DNA from: Burkholderiales bacterium
GTDB taxonomy: Bacteria > Pseudomonadota > Gammaproteobacteria > Burkholderiales > JAEUOS01
Direction of reading: 5' to 3'
Assembly (NCBI GenBank): GCA_947473125.1
Contig: CANJDH010000006.1
Location: 19,959 to 83,958, forward strand
DNA length: 64,000 nt
Position numbers and translations under genes: made by a program. This document shows positions 10,244-20,005 of this stretch, one piece after another; the first letter of the stretch is position 1, and the number at the start of each line of letters is the position of its first letter. Under the pieces are notes generated by a model. The model was not told the origin of the DNA. It did no database searches and saw only the letters and a program-made list of their open reading frames with translations.

Positions 10244-11245
10244 ATGACCCATTCAGCAATCCCGGCGCCACACCGCAAGTACTTGAACGGTGCTTCCTTC
10301 GTCATCGCCGCGTTGGCGCTGGCCCCTATCGTAGTTCAGGCGCAGGGCTTCCCGATTCCCGGCAAGACCGTGCGCCTGGTGTCCGGCGCCTCGGCCGGTA
10401 GTGCCTCCGACATCATCGGCCGCGCCGTGGCCGAGAAACTGCAGGCGGAGCTGGGCGTGTCGGTGGTGATGGAAAACCGCACCGGTGCTGCCGGCACGAT
10501 CGCCGCGCAGAACATCGTCACGTCGCCGCCGGACGGCCACAGCATTTTTGTGTACACGGCCGCGCATACGGTCACGCCGCTGATCAGCAAGGTGCCTTAC
10601 GATGCGTTGCGCGATTTTGCCGGCGTCACGCCGCTGGCGGTGGTGCCGAACGTGATGGTGGTGGCGGCGGACAAGGGCTACAAGACCGTCAAGGACGTGA
10701 TCGATGCGGCCAAAGCCAAGCCTGGGGCGCTCAACTACGCCTCGGTCGGGGTCGGCACCGCCACCTACATGAATGCCGAAAAATTCCGCATCGCCACCGG
10801 CATCAGCGCGCTGCACGTGCCGTACAAGGGTTCGCCCGAGGCGATCACCGAGACGGTGGCGGGGCGCGTTGATTACTTCTTCGCGCCGCTGGTCTCGGCC
10901 CTGCCGATGATCAAGGCCGGCAAGCTGATCGCGCTGGCAGTCGGCACCACCAAACGCTCGGCGCTGCTGCCCGACGTGCCGACGCTGGCTGAAGCCGGCG
11001 TGCCCAAATCGGACTACCTGTTCTGGATCGGCATGCTGGTGTCGTCGAAGACGCCGCGCGACGTGGTGCAAAAAATCAACCAGGCGACGCTCAAGGCGCT
11101 GCAGGCGCCCGAGGTGCGCGAGCGCTTCATCGCGCTTGGCGCAGAGGCGCTGCCGATGAGCCCGGAGCAGTTCGACGCCCTGATCAGGGAAGAAATGGCG
11201 TCGAATGCCGAGATCATCAAGGCGGCTGGGATCAAGCCGGAGTAG
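10244..11245 (+). CDS. Bug family tripartite tricarboxylate transporter substrate-binding protein
   Basis: FPIPGKTVRLVSGASAGSASDIIGRAVAEKL; LHVPYKGSPEAITETVAGRVDYFF. Confidence 0.93.
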   Translation: MTHSAIPAPHRKYLNGASFVIAALALAPIVVQAQGFPIPGKTVRLVSGASAGSASDIIGRAVAEKLQAELGVSVVMENRTGAAGTIAAQNIVTSPPDGHSIFVYTAAHTVTPLISKVPYDALRDFAGVTPLAVVPNVMVVAADKGYKTVKDVIDAAKAKPGALNYASVGVGTATYMNAEKFRIATGISALHVPYKGSPEAITETVAGRVDYFFAPLVSALPMIKAGKLIALAVGTTKRSALLPDVPTLAEAGVPKSDYLFWIGMLVSSKTPRDVVQKINQATLKALQAPEVRERFIALGAEALPMSPEQFDALIREEMASNAEIIKAAGIKPE

Positions 11246-11258
11246 CCAGCCAGCCGCG

Positions 11259-11455
11259 TCAGAACTCGACTACAAAAGGCAGGATCAAAAACACCGCGCC
11301 GACCACGCACAGCCAGAGCAGGCTGTCGAAGAAGTACGGGTAGACGCACAGTGCTACGCCTGAGAACAGGGCAGAAAGCTTTGACCGCTTCTTTCCGTAG
11401 CTGAATAGGCCATGCCGAATAGACCGGCGAAGATGCTGATTACGAGAGTTTCCAA
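11259..11455 (-). pseudogene. Frameshifted small membrane protein gene (about 65 aa)
   Basis: Minus strand, TTG start after GGAAGGGATGAC gives LETLVISIFAGLFGMAY, then a 1-nt shift near 11410 continues as FSYGKKRSKLSALFSGVALCVYPYFFDSLLWLCVVGAVFLILPFVVEF-stop. Confidence 0.55.
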
Positions 11456-11607
11456 GTCATCCCTTCCGCATGGTGCTGCCGCGCCATGCGGGAATGTCGG
11501 CGCGGGTCATCCCTTTGCGAGATTGCGAGACGCGATTTGGTGTCGCCCCATGCGACGGTAAGTTTGCGCAGCTTTCCCATCGCGCCGGCCGAGACTGGCG
11601 TGCCGAT

Positions 11608-12165
11608 CTACATGCGCCCCAATTCGCGCTCCAGTGCCTGGATGTTGGCACGGGTGCGCTCGACCTCATCGGTGAGGCGCTTGGAGCGTTCGGCAAATTT
11701 GGCAATGTCGGTCTCGTCGGCGCGACGCATCGGCACGTTGCCCTGGAATTCACGCTGCAGTTCGGCCAGCTTGCGGCTTTCGGACGTCAACTCATCGCGC
11801 AGGATTTGTTTGCGGTCTGCCTCGCGGCCGCGCGTTTCGGCTGACACAGGTTGGCGCGCTGCTGCGCTGCGCGTGGCCGGCGCGGAGGCGGGCGCAGCGG
11901 CGGAAGAGGTGGGCGCCGTGCGCGCCCGGCTCGAGCCCAGATCGGTGTTGCGGCAATTGCGCGTGTTGCGCGGCTTGCTGGTGTAGGTTTTGGCGCCGGT
12001 TTCGGGGTCGGTACACACCCAGATTTCGGAGTTGGCGTAGGCCGCGCCTGGCAGCAGCACAATCGTCCCGATGAGCAAGGCGGCAGCGATGCAGCGGCCG
12101 GTGGTGCCGCGCTCGTCGGGACGATTGGCTTGCCAGTCGATGGGAAAAGGGATTGAGCTATGCAT
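11608..12165 (-). CDS. DUF4124-like domain-containing protein
   Basis: Signal peptide followed by SEIWVCTDPETGAKTYTSKPRNTRNCRN; coiled-coil C-terminus. Confidence 0.65.
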   Translation of the reverse strand: MHSSIPFPIDWQANRPDERGTTGRCIAAALLIGTIVLLPGAAYANSEIWVCTDPETGAKTYTSKPRNTRNCRNTDLGSSRARTAPTSSAAAPASAPATRSAAARQPVSAETRGREADRKQILRDELTSESRKLAELQREFQGNVPMRRADETDIAKFAERSKRLTDEVERTRANIQALERELGRM

Positions 12166-12256
12166 GGGCGCAACTTTAACAAACCCGTGGATACCGAGAG
12201 GCGGCAACGCCGGTTCAGCGTGGCGCGTGCATCGTGGATCACGATGGCGACAGCTC

Positions 12257-12335
12257 GAAAACCGTTGTGCCACAACGCACCTGGAGGGCAATGCCATAGA
12301 ACCGTTGGTGGGAGCGCCTTTCAGGCCGTTTCTCG
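12257..12335 (+). repeat. REP-like hairpin, copy 2, preceded by a decayed half copy
   Basis: GAACCGTTGGTGGGAGCGCCTTTCAGGCCG at about 12298-12328; GAAAACCGTTGTGCCACAACG at 12257-12277. Confidence 0.6.
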
Positions 12336-12378
12336 GTACGATTGCCGGACAGACTCTCAGGCAGATTCTCGGCTTACA

Positions 12379-12708
12379 TCAATCGACGATGAACAACTTC
12401 GCCCCGACGTTCGTCGAGGAGCGGTGCGGCTCGGCGTTGTCCGCAACCTGGTAGCTCATGCCGGGTTTGAGCACGAAACTGCGGCCGTCCTTGAGCTCGG
12501 TATGCAGCTCGCCCTCCAGACACAGCAGAATGTGGCCTTTCACACACCAGTGGTCGGCGAGATAACCGGGCGTGTATTCCACCTGGCGCACGCGGATGCT
12601 GCCGAACTGTTGCGTGCGCCAGGTGGCCATGCCGGTGTCGCCCTTGTGTTCGGTGCGGGGGACGCCCGACCAATCGGTGGTGCCGAAGGGAATCGCGGAC
12701 ATTTCCAT
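12379..12708 (-). CDS. DHCW motif cupin fold protein
   Basis: YTPGYLADHWCVKGHILLCLEGELHTELKDGR. Confidence 0.88.
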   Translation of the reverse strand: MEMSAIPFGTTDWSGVPRTEHKGDTGMATWRTQQFGSIRVRQVEYTPGYLADHWCVKGHILLCLEGELHTELKDGRSFVLKPGMSYQVADNAEPHRSSTNVGAKLFIVD

Positions 12709-12732
12709 GTGAGGGGCTCCTCGAGTCGGGTT

Positions 12733-14367
12733 CTATGCGGTGGCGCGATCCGCCAGGATCATCGCTGCGGCCTTTTCCGCGATCATCATAGTCGGCGCCG
12801 CCGTGTTGCCCGAGGTGATGGTCGGCATCACCGACGCGTCGACCACGCGCAGGCCGGCAATGCCGCGTACCCGCAGGCGCGTATCGACCACCGCCGTGTC
12901 GTCGTCGGCGCGCCCCATCTTGCAGGTGCCGACCGGGTGAAAGATGGTGGTGCCGATGTTGCCGGCCGCGACTGCGAGTTGTTCGTCGGTCTGAAACTGC
13001 GGACCGGGCAGGAACTCTTCGGGCGAGTACGGCGCAAGCGCCGGCATCGCAGCAATGCGGCGCGAAAGCTTGAGCGCGTCGGCCGCCACCTTGCGGTCTT
13101 CCGGTGTGGATAAATAGGCGCAGTGGATTTCAGGCTTGTCCTCGTGACGCGCCGACTGGATGCGCACGTGCCCACGCGAGGTCGGGCGCAGGTTGGCGAC
13201 CGATGCGGTGAACGCGGGGAAGGGGTGCAGCGGGTCGCCGAATTTGTCGAGCGAGAGCGGTTGCACGTGGTATTCGAGGTTGGGGGTGGCGTGCTCACCG
13301 GACGAGCGGGTGAAGATGCCCAGTTGCGACGGCGCCATCGACAGCGGGCCGCTGCGCCTGAGCGCGTACTCCAGCCCCATCATCGCCTTGCCCCAGAGGC
13401 TGTTGGCCATGGTGTTGAGGGTTTTGATGCCCTTGACCTTGTAGGCCATGCGCAGTTGCAGGTGGTCCTGCAGGTTGGCGCCGACGCCTTCGAGAGCGTG
13501 CACCACCGGGATCTGGTGTTGCTGCAGCAGAGCGGCCTGCCCGACCCCGGAGAGCTGCAGCAGTTGCGGGGTGCCGATCGAGCCGGCGCAAAGAATGGTT
13601 TCGGCATTGGCGAGCGCCTGCCATTGCACCGTCGCGTCGCGATGCTGGCTCAGGATTTCAACGCCGGAACAGCGCTTGCCGTCGAACAGCAGGCGCGTAG
13701 CGCGCGCGTTGCGCACGATGCGCAGGTTGTGGCGCCGGGCCTCGGTGTCAGTTGGCAAGAACGCCTTGCCGGCGTGCCAGCGCACGCCGGTTTTTTGCGT
13801 CACCTGGAACTTGCCGGTGCCCTCGTTGTTGCCGCGATTGAAATCATCGGTTTTAGGGATGCCGGCCTGATTGGCAGCTTCGGCAAAGCGGTCCAGGATG
13901 TCCCACGAGAGGCGCTGCTCTTCGACGCGCAATTCGCCACCGGCGCCGTGATGTTCGGAGGCTCCCCGGTAAAAATCTTCGTGTCGTTTGAATTGCGGCA
14001 ACACGCCCTCCCAATTCCATGAGGAGTCGCCCGTGAGCTGGGCCCATTCGTCGTAATCGCGTGCCTGGCCGCGCATGTAAACCATGGCGTTGATCAGCGA
14101 ACAGCCGCCAAGGCCGAGGCCGCGCGCGTAATGGATGTCGCGGCCGTTCAGTCCCGGGTCCTTGGAAGTACGATACATCCAGTCGGTGCGCGGGTTGCCG
14201 ATGCAGTACAGGTAGCCTACCGGGATGTGAATCCAGATCCAGTCGTCGCGGCCGCCCGCTTCGACCAGCAGTACGCGCGTAGCCGGGTCTCTGGAGAGCC
14301 GGTTGGCCAGCACGCAGCCGGCACTGCCGCCGCCAACGATGATGTAGTCGTAGGTTTCAGTATGCAT
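12733..14367 (-). CDS. GMC family oxidoreductase (choline dehydrogenase-like)
   Basis: YDYIIVGGGSAGCVLANRLS FAD motif; GLGGCSLINAMVYMRG; C-terminal GNTAAPTMMIAEKAA. Confidence 0.93.
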   Translation of the reverse strand: MHTETYDYIIVGGGSAGCVLANRLSRDPATRVLLVEAGGRDDWIWIHIPVGYLYCIGNPRTDWMYRTSKDPGLNGRDIHYARGLGLGGCSLINAMVYMRGQARDYDEWAQLTGDSSWNWEGVLPQFKRHEDFYRGASEHHGAGGELRVEEQRLSWDILDRFAEAANQAGIPKTDDFNRGNNEGTGKFQVTQKTGVRWHAGKAFLPTDTEARRHNLRIVRNARATRLLFDGKRCSGVEILSQHRDATVQWQALANAETILCAGSIGTPQLLQLSGVGQAALLQQHQIPVVHALEGVGANLQDHLQLRMAYKVKGIKTLNTMANSLWGKAMMGLEYALRRSGPLSMAPSQLGIFTRSSGEHATPNLEYHVQPLSLDKFGDPLHPFPAFTASVANLRPTSRGHVRIQSARHEDKPEIHCAYLSTPEDRKVAADALKLSRRIAAMPALAPYSPEEFLPGPQFQTDEQLAVAAGNIGTTIFHPVGTCKMGRADDDTAVVDTRLRVRGIAGLRVVDASVMPTITSGNTAAPTMMIAEKAAAMILADRATA

Positions 14368-14519
14368 GCGAAGATTGTAACCAGACCCGGAATGGACGAC
14401 CATCAGGCGGCAAAGCGTGTTGTTATTGCATGCGCGGGTTACAACTTTTTACCATTTGGGAGGGGGGCAATCCGTATCATGCGTCAACTCCCCGTACTGG
14501 CTGCCGTTAAGCAGACATC

Positions 14520-14834
14520 ATGAAACGCACCGTCTCCCTCATCGTTCTGTGCCTCCTGGTGGCCAGCCAGGCGGCTTTGGCGCAGCCGCGCCCCGCGGGG
14601 CCCGGCGGCAACGGGCCGGGCGGTGGCGGGCGGCATTTTCAGGAGCGCCGCGCCGAGCGCCAGGAGCAGCGTCGCGAGCAGATCGAACGGCGCCCGCAGC
14701 AGGGCGAACGCAACGAACGCACCGAAAAAAGCGAGCACGGCGGCCAGCGCATGAGCCCCGAGGAGCGGCGCGCCCTGCGCGATCAGGTGCGTGATCATGG
14801 CCGAGATCTTTATCGTGACCCGCCCAAGCGCTAG
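14520..14834 (+). CDS. Exported Arg/Glu/Gln-rich small protein
   Basis: Signal peptide MKRTVSLIVLCLLVASQAALAQ and highly charged low-complexity body; directly upstream of the DUF1800 gene. Confidence 0.6.
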   Translation: MKRTVSLIVLCLLVASQAALAQPRPAGPGGNGPGGGGRHFQERRAERQEQRREQIERRPQQGERNERTEKSEHGGQRMSPEERRALRDQVRDHGRDLYRDPPKR

Positions 14835-14838
14835 ACCC

Positions 14839-16371
14839 ATGTTGCGACTCGCGTCACTCCCTCCCGCCGCGGCGCTGCTGTGTGCCGTGTTGTGGTCGAG
14901 CGCGAGCATCGCGGCGGCCCTGGGGCCCGACGATGCGCGCCTCCTGATGGGGCGCGCCGGATTCTCTCCCACGGAGACCGAAGTCCGGCACTTTGCAACC
15001 CTGAGCCGCGAACAGGCCGTCAACCGCATGCTCGGGTCTTCCGCTGCTGCGGCACCGCGCAATCCGCCGCCGGAGTGGGTCAACGAGCCGGTCGAGCGCC
15101 CGGCGCGCCTCAAGAGCATGACGGAAGAGGAGCGCCGCGCCTGGCAGCAGCGCGAGGCAAGGCGCAACTTCGAACTCAAGACCTGGTGGATGGCCGAGAT
15201 GCTGCAGACAGCGGCGCCCTTGGCCGAACGCATGACGCTGTTCTGGCACAACCATTTTGTGTCGAGTGTGCAGAAGGTGAAATCACCGCAGCTCATGTAC
15301 CGGCAAAACCTGCTGTTGCGCCGGCACGCGCTGGGCAATTTTGGCGAATTGCTGCACGCCGCCGCCAAAGACCCGGCGATGATCATTTATCTGGATGCCG
15401 CCAGCAATCGCAAGGCCCAGCCGAACGAAAACTTTGCCCGCGAGGTGATGGAGCTGTTCACGTTGGGTGAGGGCAACTACACCGAGCGCGACATCAAGGA
15501 GGCGGCGCGCGCCTACACCGGCTGGAGCCTCGACATGGACGACAACGCCGCGTTCAAGTTTCGGCCGATGCTGCACGACGACGGCGTCAAGACGGTGCTG
15601 GGGCGCAGCGGCAACCTGGATGGCGACGCCGTGCTCGACATCCTGCTGGCCCAGCCGGCGACTGCCGAGTTCGTGGTCAAGAAGCTCTGGCGCGAGTTTG
15701 TCTCGCCCGATGTCGATACGCCGGCCAACAAAAGCGAGATTCGCCGCATCGCCGGGGATTTTCGGGCCAGCCGTTACGACATCAAGACGGCGCTGCGCGG
15801 TATCCTGACGTCACCGCGCTTCTACGCCCCCGAACATCGCGCCGTGCTGGTGAAAAGCCCGGTGGAACTGGTGGTGGGAACGGTGCGCCAGCTGGGCATC
15901 ACCTATTCCGACCCCTTGCCGTTCAGCCTGGTGGCTGCCGGCCTCGGGCAAAACCTGTTTGCACCGCCCAACGTGCGCGGCTGGCCGGGCGGCGAAGCCT
16001 GGATCAACAGCACCAGTTTGCTGGCCCGCAAGCAGTTTGTCGAGCGCATGTTCCGGGTCGACGAAATGCGCGAGCTGGCGGGCGGCATGCCGCCCGAGCC
16101 GATGCGCATGGCCGGCATCAAGGCGCAGGAGTTCGGCAAGGTGCAGCAACTGGGGCGGATGGGCGAGGAAGGCCGGGAGCGCTTCATGAAGGCGGCTGCC
16201 AGCATCCAGTTTGACAGCGGCAGGTACCTGGCGCAGTTTTCCGGGCAGTCGTATGGGGCCATCAAGCGCGCCGTACTGCCGGGCGAACCGGCCAACCCGC
16301 TGGGCGCCGAACTCGGCCAGCAGGCGTTGCTCAAGGCGCTGCTGCTCGACCCGATGTATCAATTGAAATGA
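14839..16371 (+). CDS. DUF1800 domain-containing protein
   Basis: MTLFWHNHFVSSVQKVKSPQLMYRQNLLLR, ENFAREVMELFTLGEGNYTERDIKEAARAYTGW, PPNVRGWPGGEAWINS. Confidence 0.93.
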   Translation: MLRLASLPPAAALLCAVLWSSASIAAALGPDDARLLMGRAGFSPTETEVRHFATLSREQAVNRMLGSSAAAAPRNPPPEWVNEPVERPARLKSMTEEERRAWQQREARRNFELKTWWMAEMLQTAAPLAERMTLFWHNHFVSSVQKVKSPQLMYRQNLLLRRHALGNFGELLHAAAKDPAMIIYLDAASNRKAQPNENFAREVMELFTLGEGNYTERDIKEAARAYTGWSLDMDDNAAFKFRPMLHDDGVKTVLGRSGNLDGDAVLDILLAQPATAEFVVKKLWREFVSPDVDTPANKSEIRRIAGDFRASRYDIKTALRGILTSPRFYAPEHRAVLVKSPVELVVGTVRQLGITYSDPLPFSLVAAGLGQNLFAPPNVRGWPGGEAWINSTSLLARKQFVERMFRVDEMRELAGGMPPEPMRMAGIKAQEFGKVQQLGRMGEEGRERFMKAAASIQFDSGRYLAQFSGQSYGAIKRAVLPGEPANPLGAELGQQALLKALLLDPMYQLK

Positions 16372-16379
16372 GGCCGACC

Positions 16380-17561
16380 ATGCAGCGACGCGCATTCCTC
16401 AAGCTGGGTGCAACCGTTCCGGTTCTGGCATGGGGGCCGGCATGGGCGCAGGCACCGCAGAGCCAGGCGCCATCAGCCTTTGGCAACTTGTTGATCCTGG
16501 TCGAACTCAAGGGGGCGAACGACGGCCTCAACACCGTGGTGCCGTTCGCCGACCCGGCCTACGCCGCATTGCGGCCGCGCATCGGGCTCAAGCGCGACGA
16601 GGTGGTGCAGTTGTCGGAGCGCGCCGGGCTGCATCCTGCGCTGGCGCCGCTGCTGCCGCTCTGGCAGGGTCGGCAGATGGCGGTGGTCGAAGGCGTGGGG
16701 TATCCGGACGCCAACCTCTCGCACTTTCGCTCGATCGAGATCTGGGAAACCGGCTCGAACGCCAACCAGTTTCTGCACGACGGCTGGCTGGCGCGCGCCT
16801 TTGCGGCCAACCCGGTGCCGCGCGCCTTTCTTGCCGACGGCATAGTGCTGGGCAGCAATGAGATGGGGCCGCTGGCCGGCGCGCCGCGCAGCGTGGCACT
16901 GGCCAACCCCGACCAGTTCCAGCGCCAGGCGAAGCTGATCGAAAATGAAAAGGGCGAGGACATGAAAAAAGCGGCGAAAAGCCCGGCGCTCAACCACATC
17001 CTCAAGGTCGAAACCAATATCATCGAAGCGGCCGCCAACCTGAACACGCGGCGCGAATTTCGCACCGTGTTCCCGCAGGGGCCGTTCGGCAACCAGATTC
17101 GGACTGCGGCACAGATTGCGGCCAATCCGGCCGGTGTCGCCGCGATCCGGGTGACGCTCGGCGGGTTTGATACCCACCAGAACCAGCCGGGTGCCCATGC
17201 CAACCTGATGAAGCAGCTCGCCGACGGCATCGTGGCGCTGAAAGAAGCGCTGGTCGAGATCGGACGCTGGAACAATACGCTGGTGATGACTTATTCTGAA
17301 TTCGGCCGGCGCCCCAAGGAAAACCAGAGCAACGGTACCGACCACGGCACGGCGGCCCCTCAGCTAGTGTTCGGCGGACAGGTCAAGGGTGGGCTGTACG
17401 GCCAGCCGCCGGCGCTGGGCCGGCTCGACGGCGGCGGCAACTTGCCGCACGCGGTCGATTTTCGCGAGTTGTATGCAACCGCTCTTGAGCGCTGGTGGCG
17501 TATTCCGGCGCAAACCGCTCTCGGAGGCAGGTTTGCGCCGCTCGACCTGATCCGGGTTTGA
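16380..17561 (+). CDS. DUF1501 domain-containing protein (sulfatase-like)
   Basis: Tat-like MQRRAFLKLG; VELKGANDGLNTVVPFADPAYAALRP; TYSEFGRRPKENQSNGTDHGTAAPQLVFG. Confidence 0.93.
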   Translation: MQRRAFLKLGATVPVLAWGPAWAQAPQSQAPSAFGNLLILVELKGANDGLNTVVPFADPAYAALRPRIGLKRDEVVQLSERAGLHPALAPLLPLWQGRQMAVVEGVGYPDANLSHFRSIEIWETGSNANQFLHDGWLARAFAANPVPRAFLADGIVLGSNEMGPLAGAPRSVALANPDQFQRQAKLIENEKGEDMKKAAKSPALNHILKVETNIIEAAANLNTRREFRTVFPQGPFGNQIRTAAQIAANPAGVAAIRVTLGGFDTHQNQPGAHANLMKQLADGIVALKEALVEIGRWNNTLVMTYSEFGRRPKENQSNGTDHGTAAPQLVFGGQVKGGLYGQPPALGRLDGGGNLPHAVDFRELYATALERWWRIPAQTALGGRFAPLDLIRV

Positions 17562-17588
17562 CCCCGCGAGCCGAGAGTGGGCTGACGG

Positions 17589-18569
17589 TTACAGGTCGAG
17601 CTTGATGCCAAGCGCCTTGATGCGCTGCGCGTTCATCTCCGAATCGCGCTTGAGGAACTCGCCGAACTGCTGCGGCGTCTCGCCGATCGGATCGTACCCG
17701 TAGGGCTCGACAAATTTCTCCAGGAACGCCTTGTCGGTGAGCGCCTTGCGCACGTCGGCCGAAATCTTGTTGATGACCGCCACCGGGGTGCCAGCAGGGG
17801 CGGAGAGGCCCAGATAAAAATTGGCCTGCACCTTGGGGTAGCCTGCTTCAGCAAAGGTCGGTACATCAGGCAGGGCCTTGGCGCGTTTGGCGCCGGAGAT
17901 TCCCAGCACCTTGACCTTGCCGGTTTTCAGGTGGGGAATCGCCGCGGTGGCCCCGGCAAACAGGGCATCGATGTTGCCGCCGAGCAGATCCTGCATGGCC
18001 GGCGCGATGCCCTTGTAGGGTACATGCTGCATGTCGAAGGCGCCTTCCTGCTTGAAGCTTTCCATTGCCAGGTGGGTTGTACCGCCGGCGCCGGCAGAAC
18101 CGTAGTTGCGTTTTGCGCCTTCCTTTTTCATCAGGCCGACAAAATCTTTGGCGCCAGCTGCGGGAAGCTCGCCGCGGGCAATCAGCACCATGTTGACAAA
18201 CACCACGCGTGAAATCGGCATCAGCTCGCGATTCGCGTCGTAGGGCAGGTTGTTGTAGAGAAATGCGTTCTGCGAATAGGCCGCATCGGTGCCCAGCAGC
18301 AGGGTATAGCCGTCTGCTGCCGATTTGGTGACCGCGGATGCCGCGACGATTTCATTGGCGCCGGCACGGTTGTCGATCAGTACCGGCTGGCCCCAGATCG
18401 TCGAAAGGACTTCACCCAGGCCGCGCGCGACGTTGTCGACCGGTGCGCCGGCCGGGTAGGGCACCACCAGCTTCACCGGCTTGTTCGGGAATGCCTGGGC
18501 CAAGGCCCCGGCAGACAGGGTCAAAAGCGCAAGGCCGAGCGCACAGCGGCGCAGCAAGGATGGGGACAT
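17589..18569 (-). CDS. Bug family tripartite tricarboxylate transporter substrate-binding protein
   Basis: FPNKPVKLVVPYPAGAPVDNVARGLGEVL; MQHVPYKGIAPAMQDLLGG. Confidence 0.94.
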   Translation of the reverse strand: MSPSLLRRCALGLALLTLSAGALAQAFPNKPVKLVVPYPAGAPVDNVARGLGEVLSTIWGQPVLIDNRAGANEIVAASAVTKSAADGYTLLLGTDAAYSQNAFLYNNLPYDANRELMPISRVVFVNMVLIARGELPAAGAKDFVGLMKKEGAKRNYGSAGAGGTTHLAMESFKQEGAFDMQHVPYKGIAPAMQDLLGGNIDALFAGATAAIPHLKTGKVKVLGISGAKRAKALPDVPTFAEAGYPKVQANFYLGLSAPAGTPVAVINKISADVRKALTDKAFLEKFVEPYGYDPIGETPQQFGEFLKRDSEMNAQRIKALGIKLDL

Positions 18570-18608
18570 GACATCTCCTTTTTGTGTGGGGGTTGTATCT
18601 TTTAAAGA

Positions 18609-18631
18609 AACGATGTATCGTTCAACGGAAC
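18609..18631. promoter_or_regulatory. Candidate IclR-family operator(s) in a divergent intergenic region
   Basis: AACGATGTATCGTT (18609-18622) overlapping GTTCAACGGAAC (18620-18631); an IclR gene lies downstream. Confidence 0.45.
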
Positions 18632-18669
18632 AACTATACTGGTTGGTTGATCGATCTGTCAAGGAGTGC

Positions 18670-19056
18670 ATGGTTATGGTGCAAATGGTTGACTGGAATA
18701 CACTGCCGCGCGAGTTCGTGCGCCAAGGCATCGAGCGCTGCGGTTTCCGCGGCGAAAACGTCATCATGGTGATGAACTTTGTCGAACCGAAGATCCAGGT
18801 GCGGCCGCACCAGCATGATTTCGAGCAGATCGCGATTTGTGTGCAGGGGCGCATGAACTACCACGTCGGCGAGCAGATGTTCGAGATGACGCCCGGTTGC
18901 ATGGTGCGGGTGCCCCCGCACACCATGCACTATGTGGAGCCGGTTGGCGACGAAGTGGCGCTGAACCTGGACGTATTTGCGCCGATTCGTGACGATTACA
19001 AACATCTGGTGGAATACCAGGCGGCTGAATTTTCTGAAACTGACAAAAAAGCCTGA
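18670..19056 (+). CDS. Cupin domain-containing protein
   Basis: RPHQHDFEQIAICVQGRMNYHVG and VRVPPHTMHYVEPVGDE; start preceded by AAGGAG. Confidence 0.88.
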   Translation: MVMVQMVDWNTLPREFVRQGIERCGFRGENVIMVMNFVEPKIQVRPHQHDFEQIAICVQGRMNYHVGEQMFEMTPGCMVRVPPHTMHYVEPVGDEVALNLDVFAPIRDDYKHLVEYQAAEFSETDKKA

Positions 19057-19066
19057 AGGAGAACCC

Positions 19067-20002
19067 ATGTCTGCCGTACTCAACAGCGCCAGCTGGCGCC
19101 AGAACGACCCTGGCCTCTCGGACCGCCTGCTGGTCGGCGCCGTCGACCTGCATTGCCACAGCGGCCCGTCAGTGATGCCGCGCTACTTCGATCACTACGA
19201 TGCGATGCAGGAGGCATCCTCGGTGGGCATTCGTGCGCTGCTGCTGAAAGACCATTACTACTCGGCCACCCCTGTGACCGAAGTGCTCAACAAGCATTTC
19301 AAGCACCTCAAGGTGACGATGCTGTCGGGCGTGCCGCTCAACAACACCACCGGCGGCCTCAACGTTTACGCGGTGGAGCACGGCATCAAGCTCGGTGCCA
19401 GACTGGTGTGGATGCCGACTTTCTCCTCGAAAAACCACCTTGACCACCACAAGAAGGACGAGCATTTCAAGGACAAGTTTCCGCAGACCAAGAAAGTGAT
19501 GCTTGAACCTACGCCGTTGACGGTGACCGACGGCAACGGCAAGCTTCTACCTGAGGTACTGCCGATCCTCGATCTGATCGCCGAGGGTGACGTCGTGCTG
19601 TCATCCGGCCACCTGCATGTCAGTGAAATCTGGCCCTTGTTCGACGAAGCCAAGAAGCGCGGCGTCAAGCGCCTGTTGTGCAACCACCCGACTTACGTGG
19701 TTGATGCGACGCTGGACGACATCCGCCGCATGGTCGGCATGGGGGTGTATGTGGAGCATTCGATGTGCATGTTCGTGCCGGGCTCGAAGTTCAAGTTTTA
19801 CGATCCGCCGGAGCTGCAGGCGATGATTACCGCGGGGACGGTGGACAAGACGATTCTCGGCTCCGACCTTGGGCAGATCGGCAATCCGCGCCTGGTGGAC
19901 GGCTTCAAGAACGTGATTGAAACCTGCCTGGACCTGGGTTACAGCGAAGCCGATGTGCGCAAGATGGTGTCGACCAATGCCGCCGAGCTGATGGGGATCT
20001 GA
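19067..20002 (+). CDS. DUF6282-like (amidohydrolase-like) metallohydrolase
   Basis: VGAVDLHCHSGPSVMPR; LLLKDHYYSATP; LSSGHLHVSEI; TILGSDLGQIGNP. Confidence 0.75.
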   Translation: MSAVLNSASWRQNDPGLSDRLLVGAVDLHCHSGPSVMPRYFDHYDAMQEASSVGIRALLLKDHYYSATPVTEVLNKHFKHLKVTMLSGVPLNNTTGGLNVYAVEHGIKLGARLVWMPTFSSKNHLDHHKKDEHFKDKFPQTKKVMLEPTPLTVTDGNGKLLPEVLPILDLIAEGDVVLSSGHLHVSEIWPLFDEAKKRGVKRLLCNHPTYVVDATLDDIRRMVGMGVYVEHSMCMFVPGSKFKFYDPPELQAMITAGTVDKTILGSDLGQIGNPRLVDGFKNVIETCLDLGYSEADVRKMVSTNAAELMGI

Positions 20003-20005
20003 CCC

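Noticed and set aside
12160-13113. 317-aa plus-strand ORF
   Set aside because: Antisense to the cupin and GMC genes; no recognisable domain.
17921-17945. CGGTTTTCAGGTGGGG as another REP-like copy
   Set aside because: Lies in the coding sequence of a Bug receptor (KTGKVKV region), has no pairing arm and is compatible with chance.
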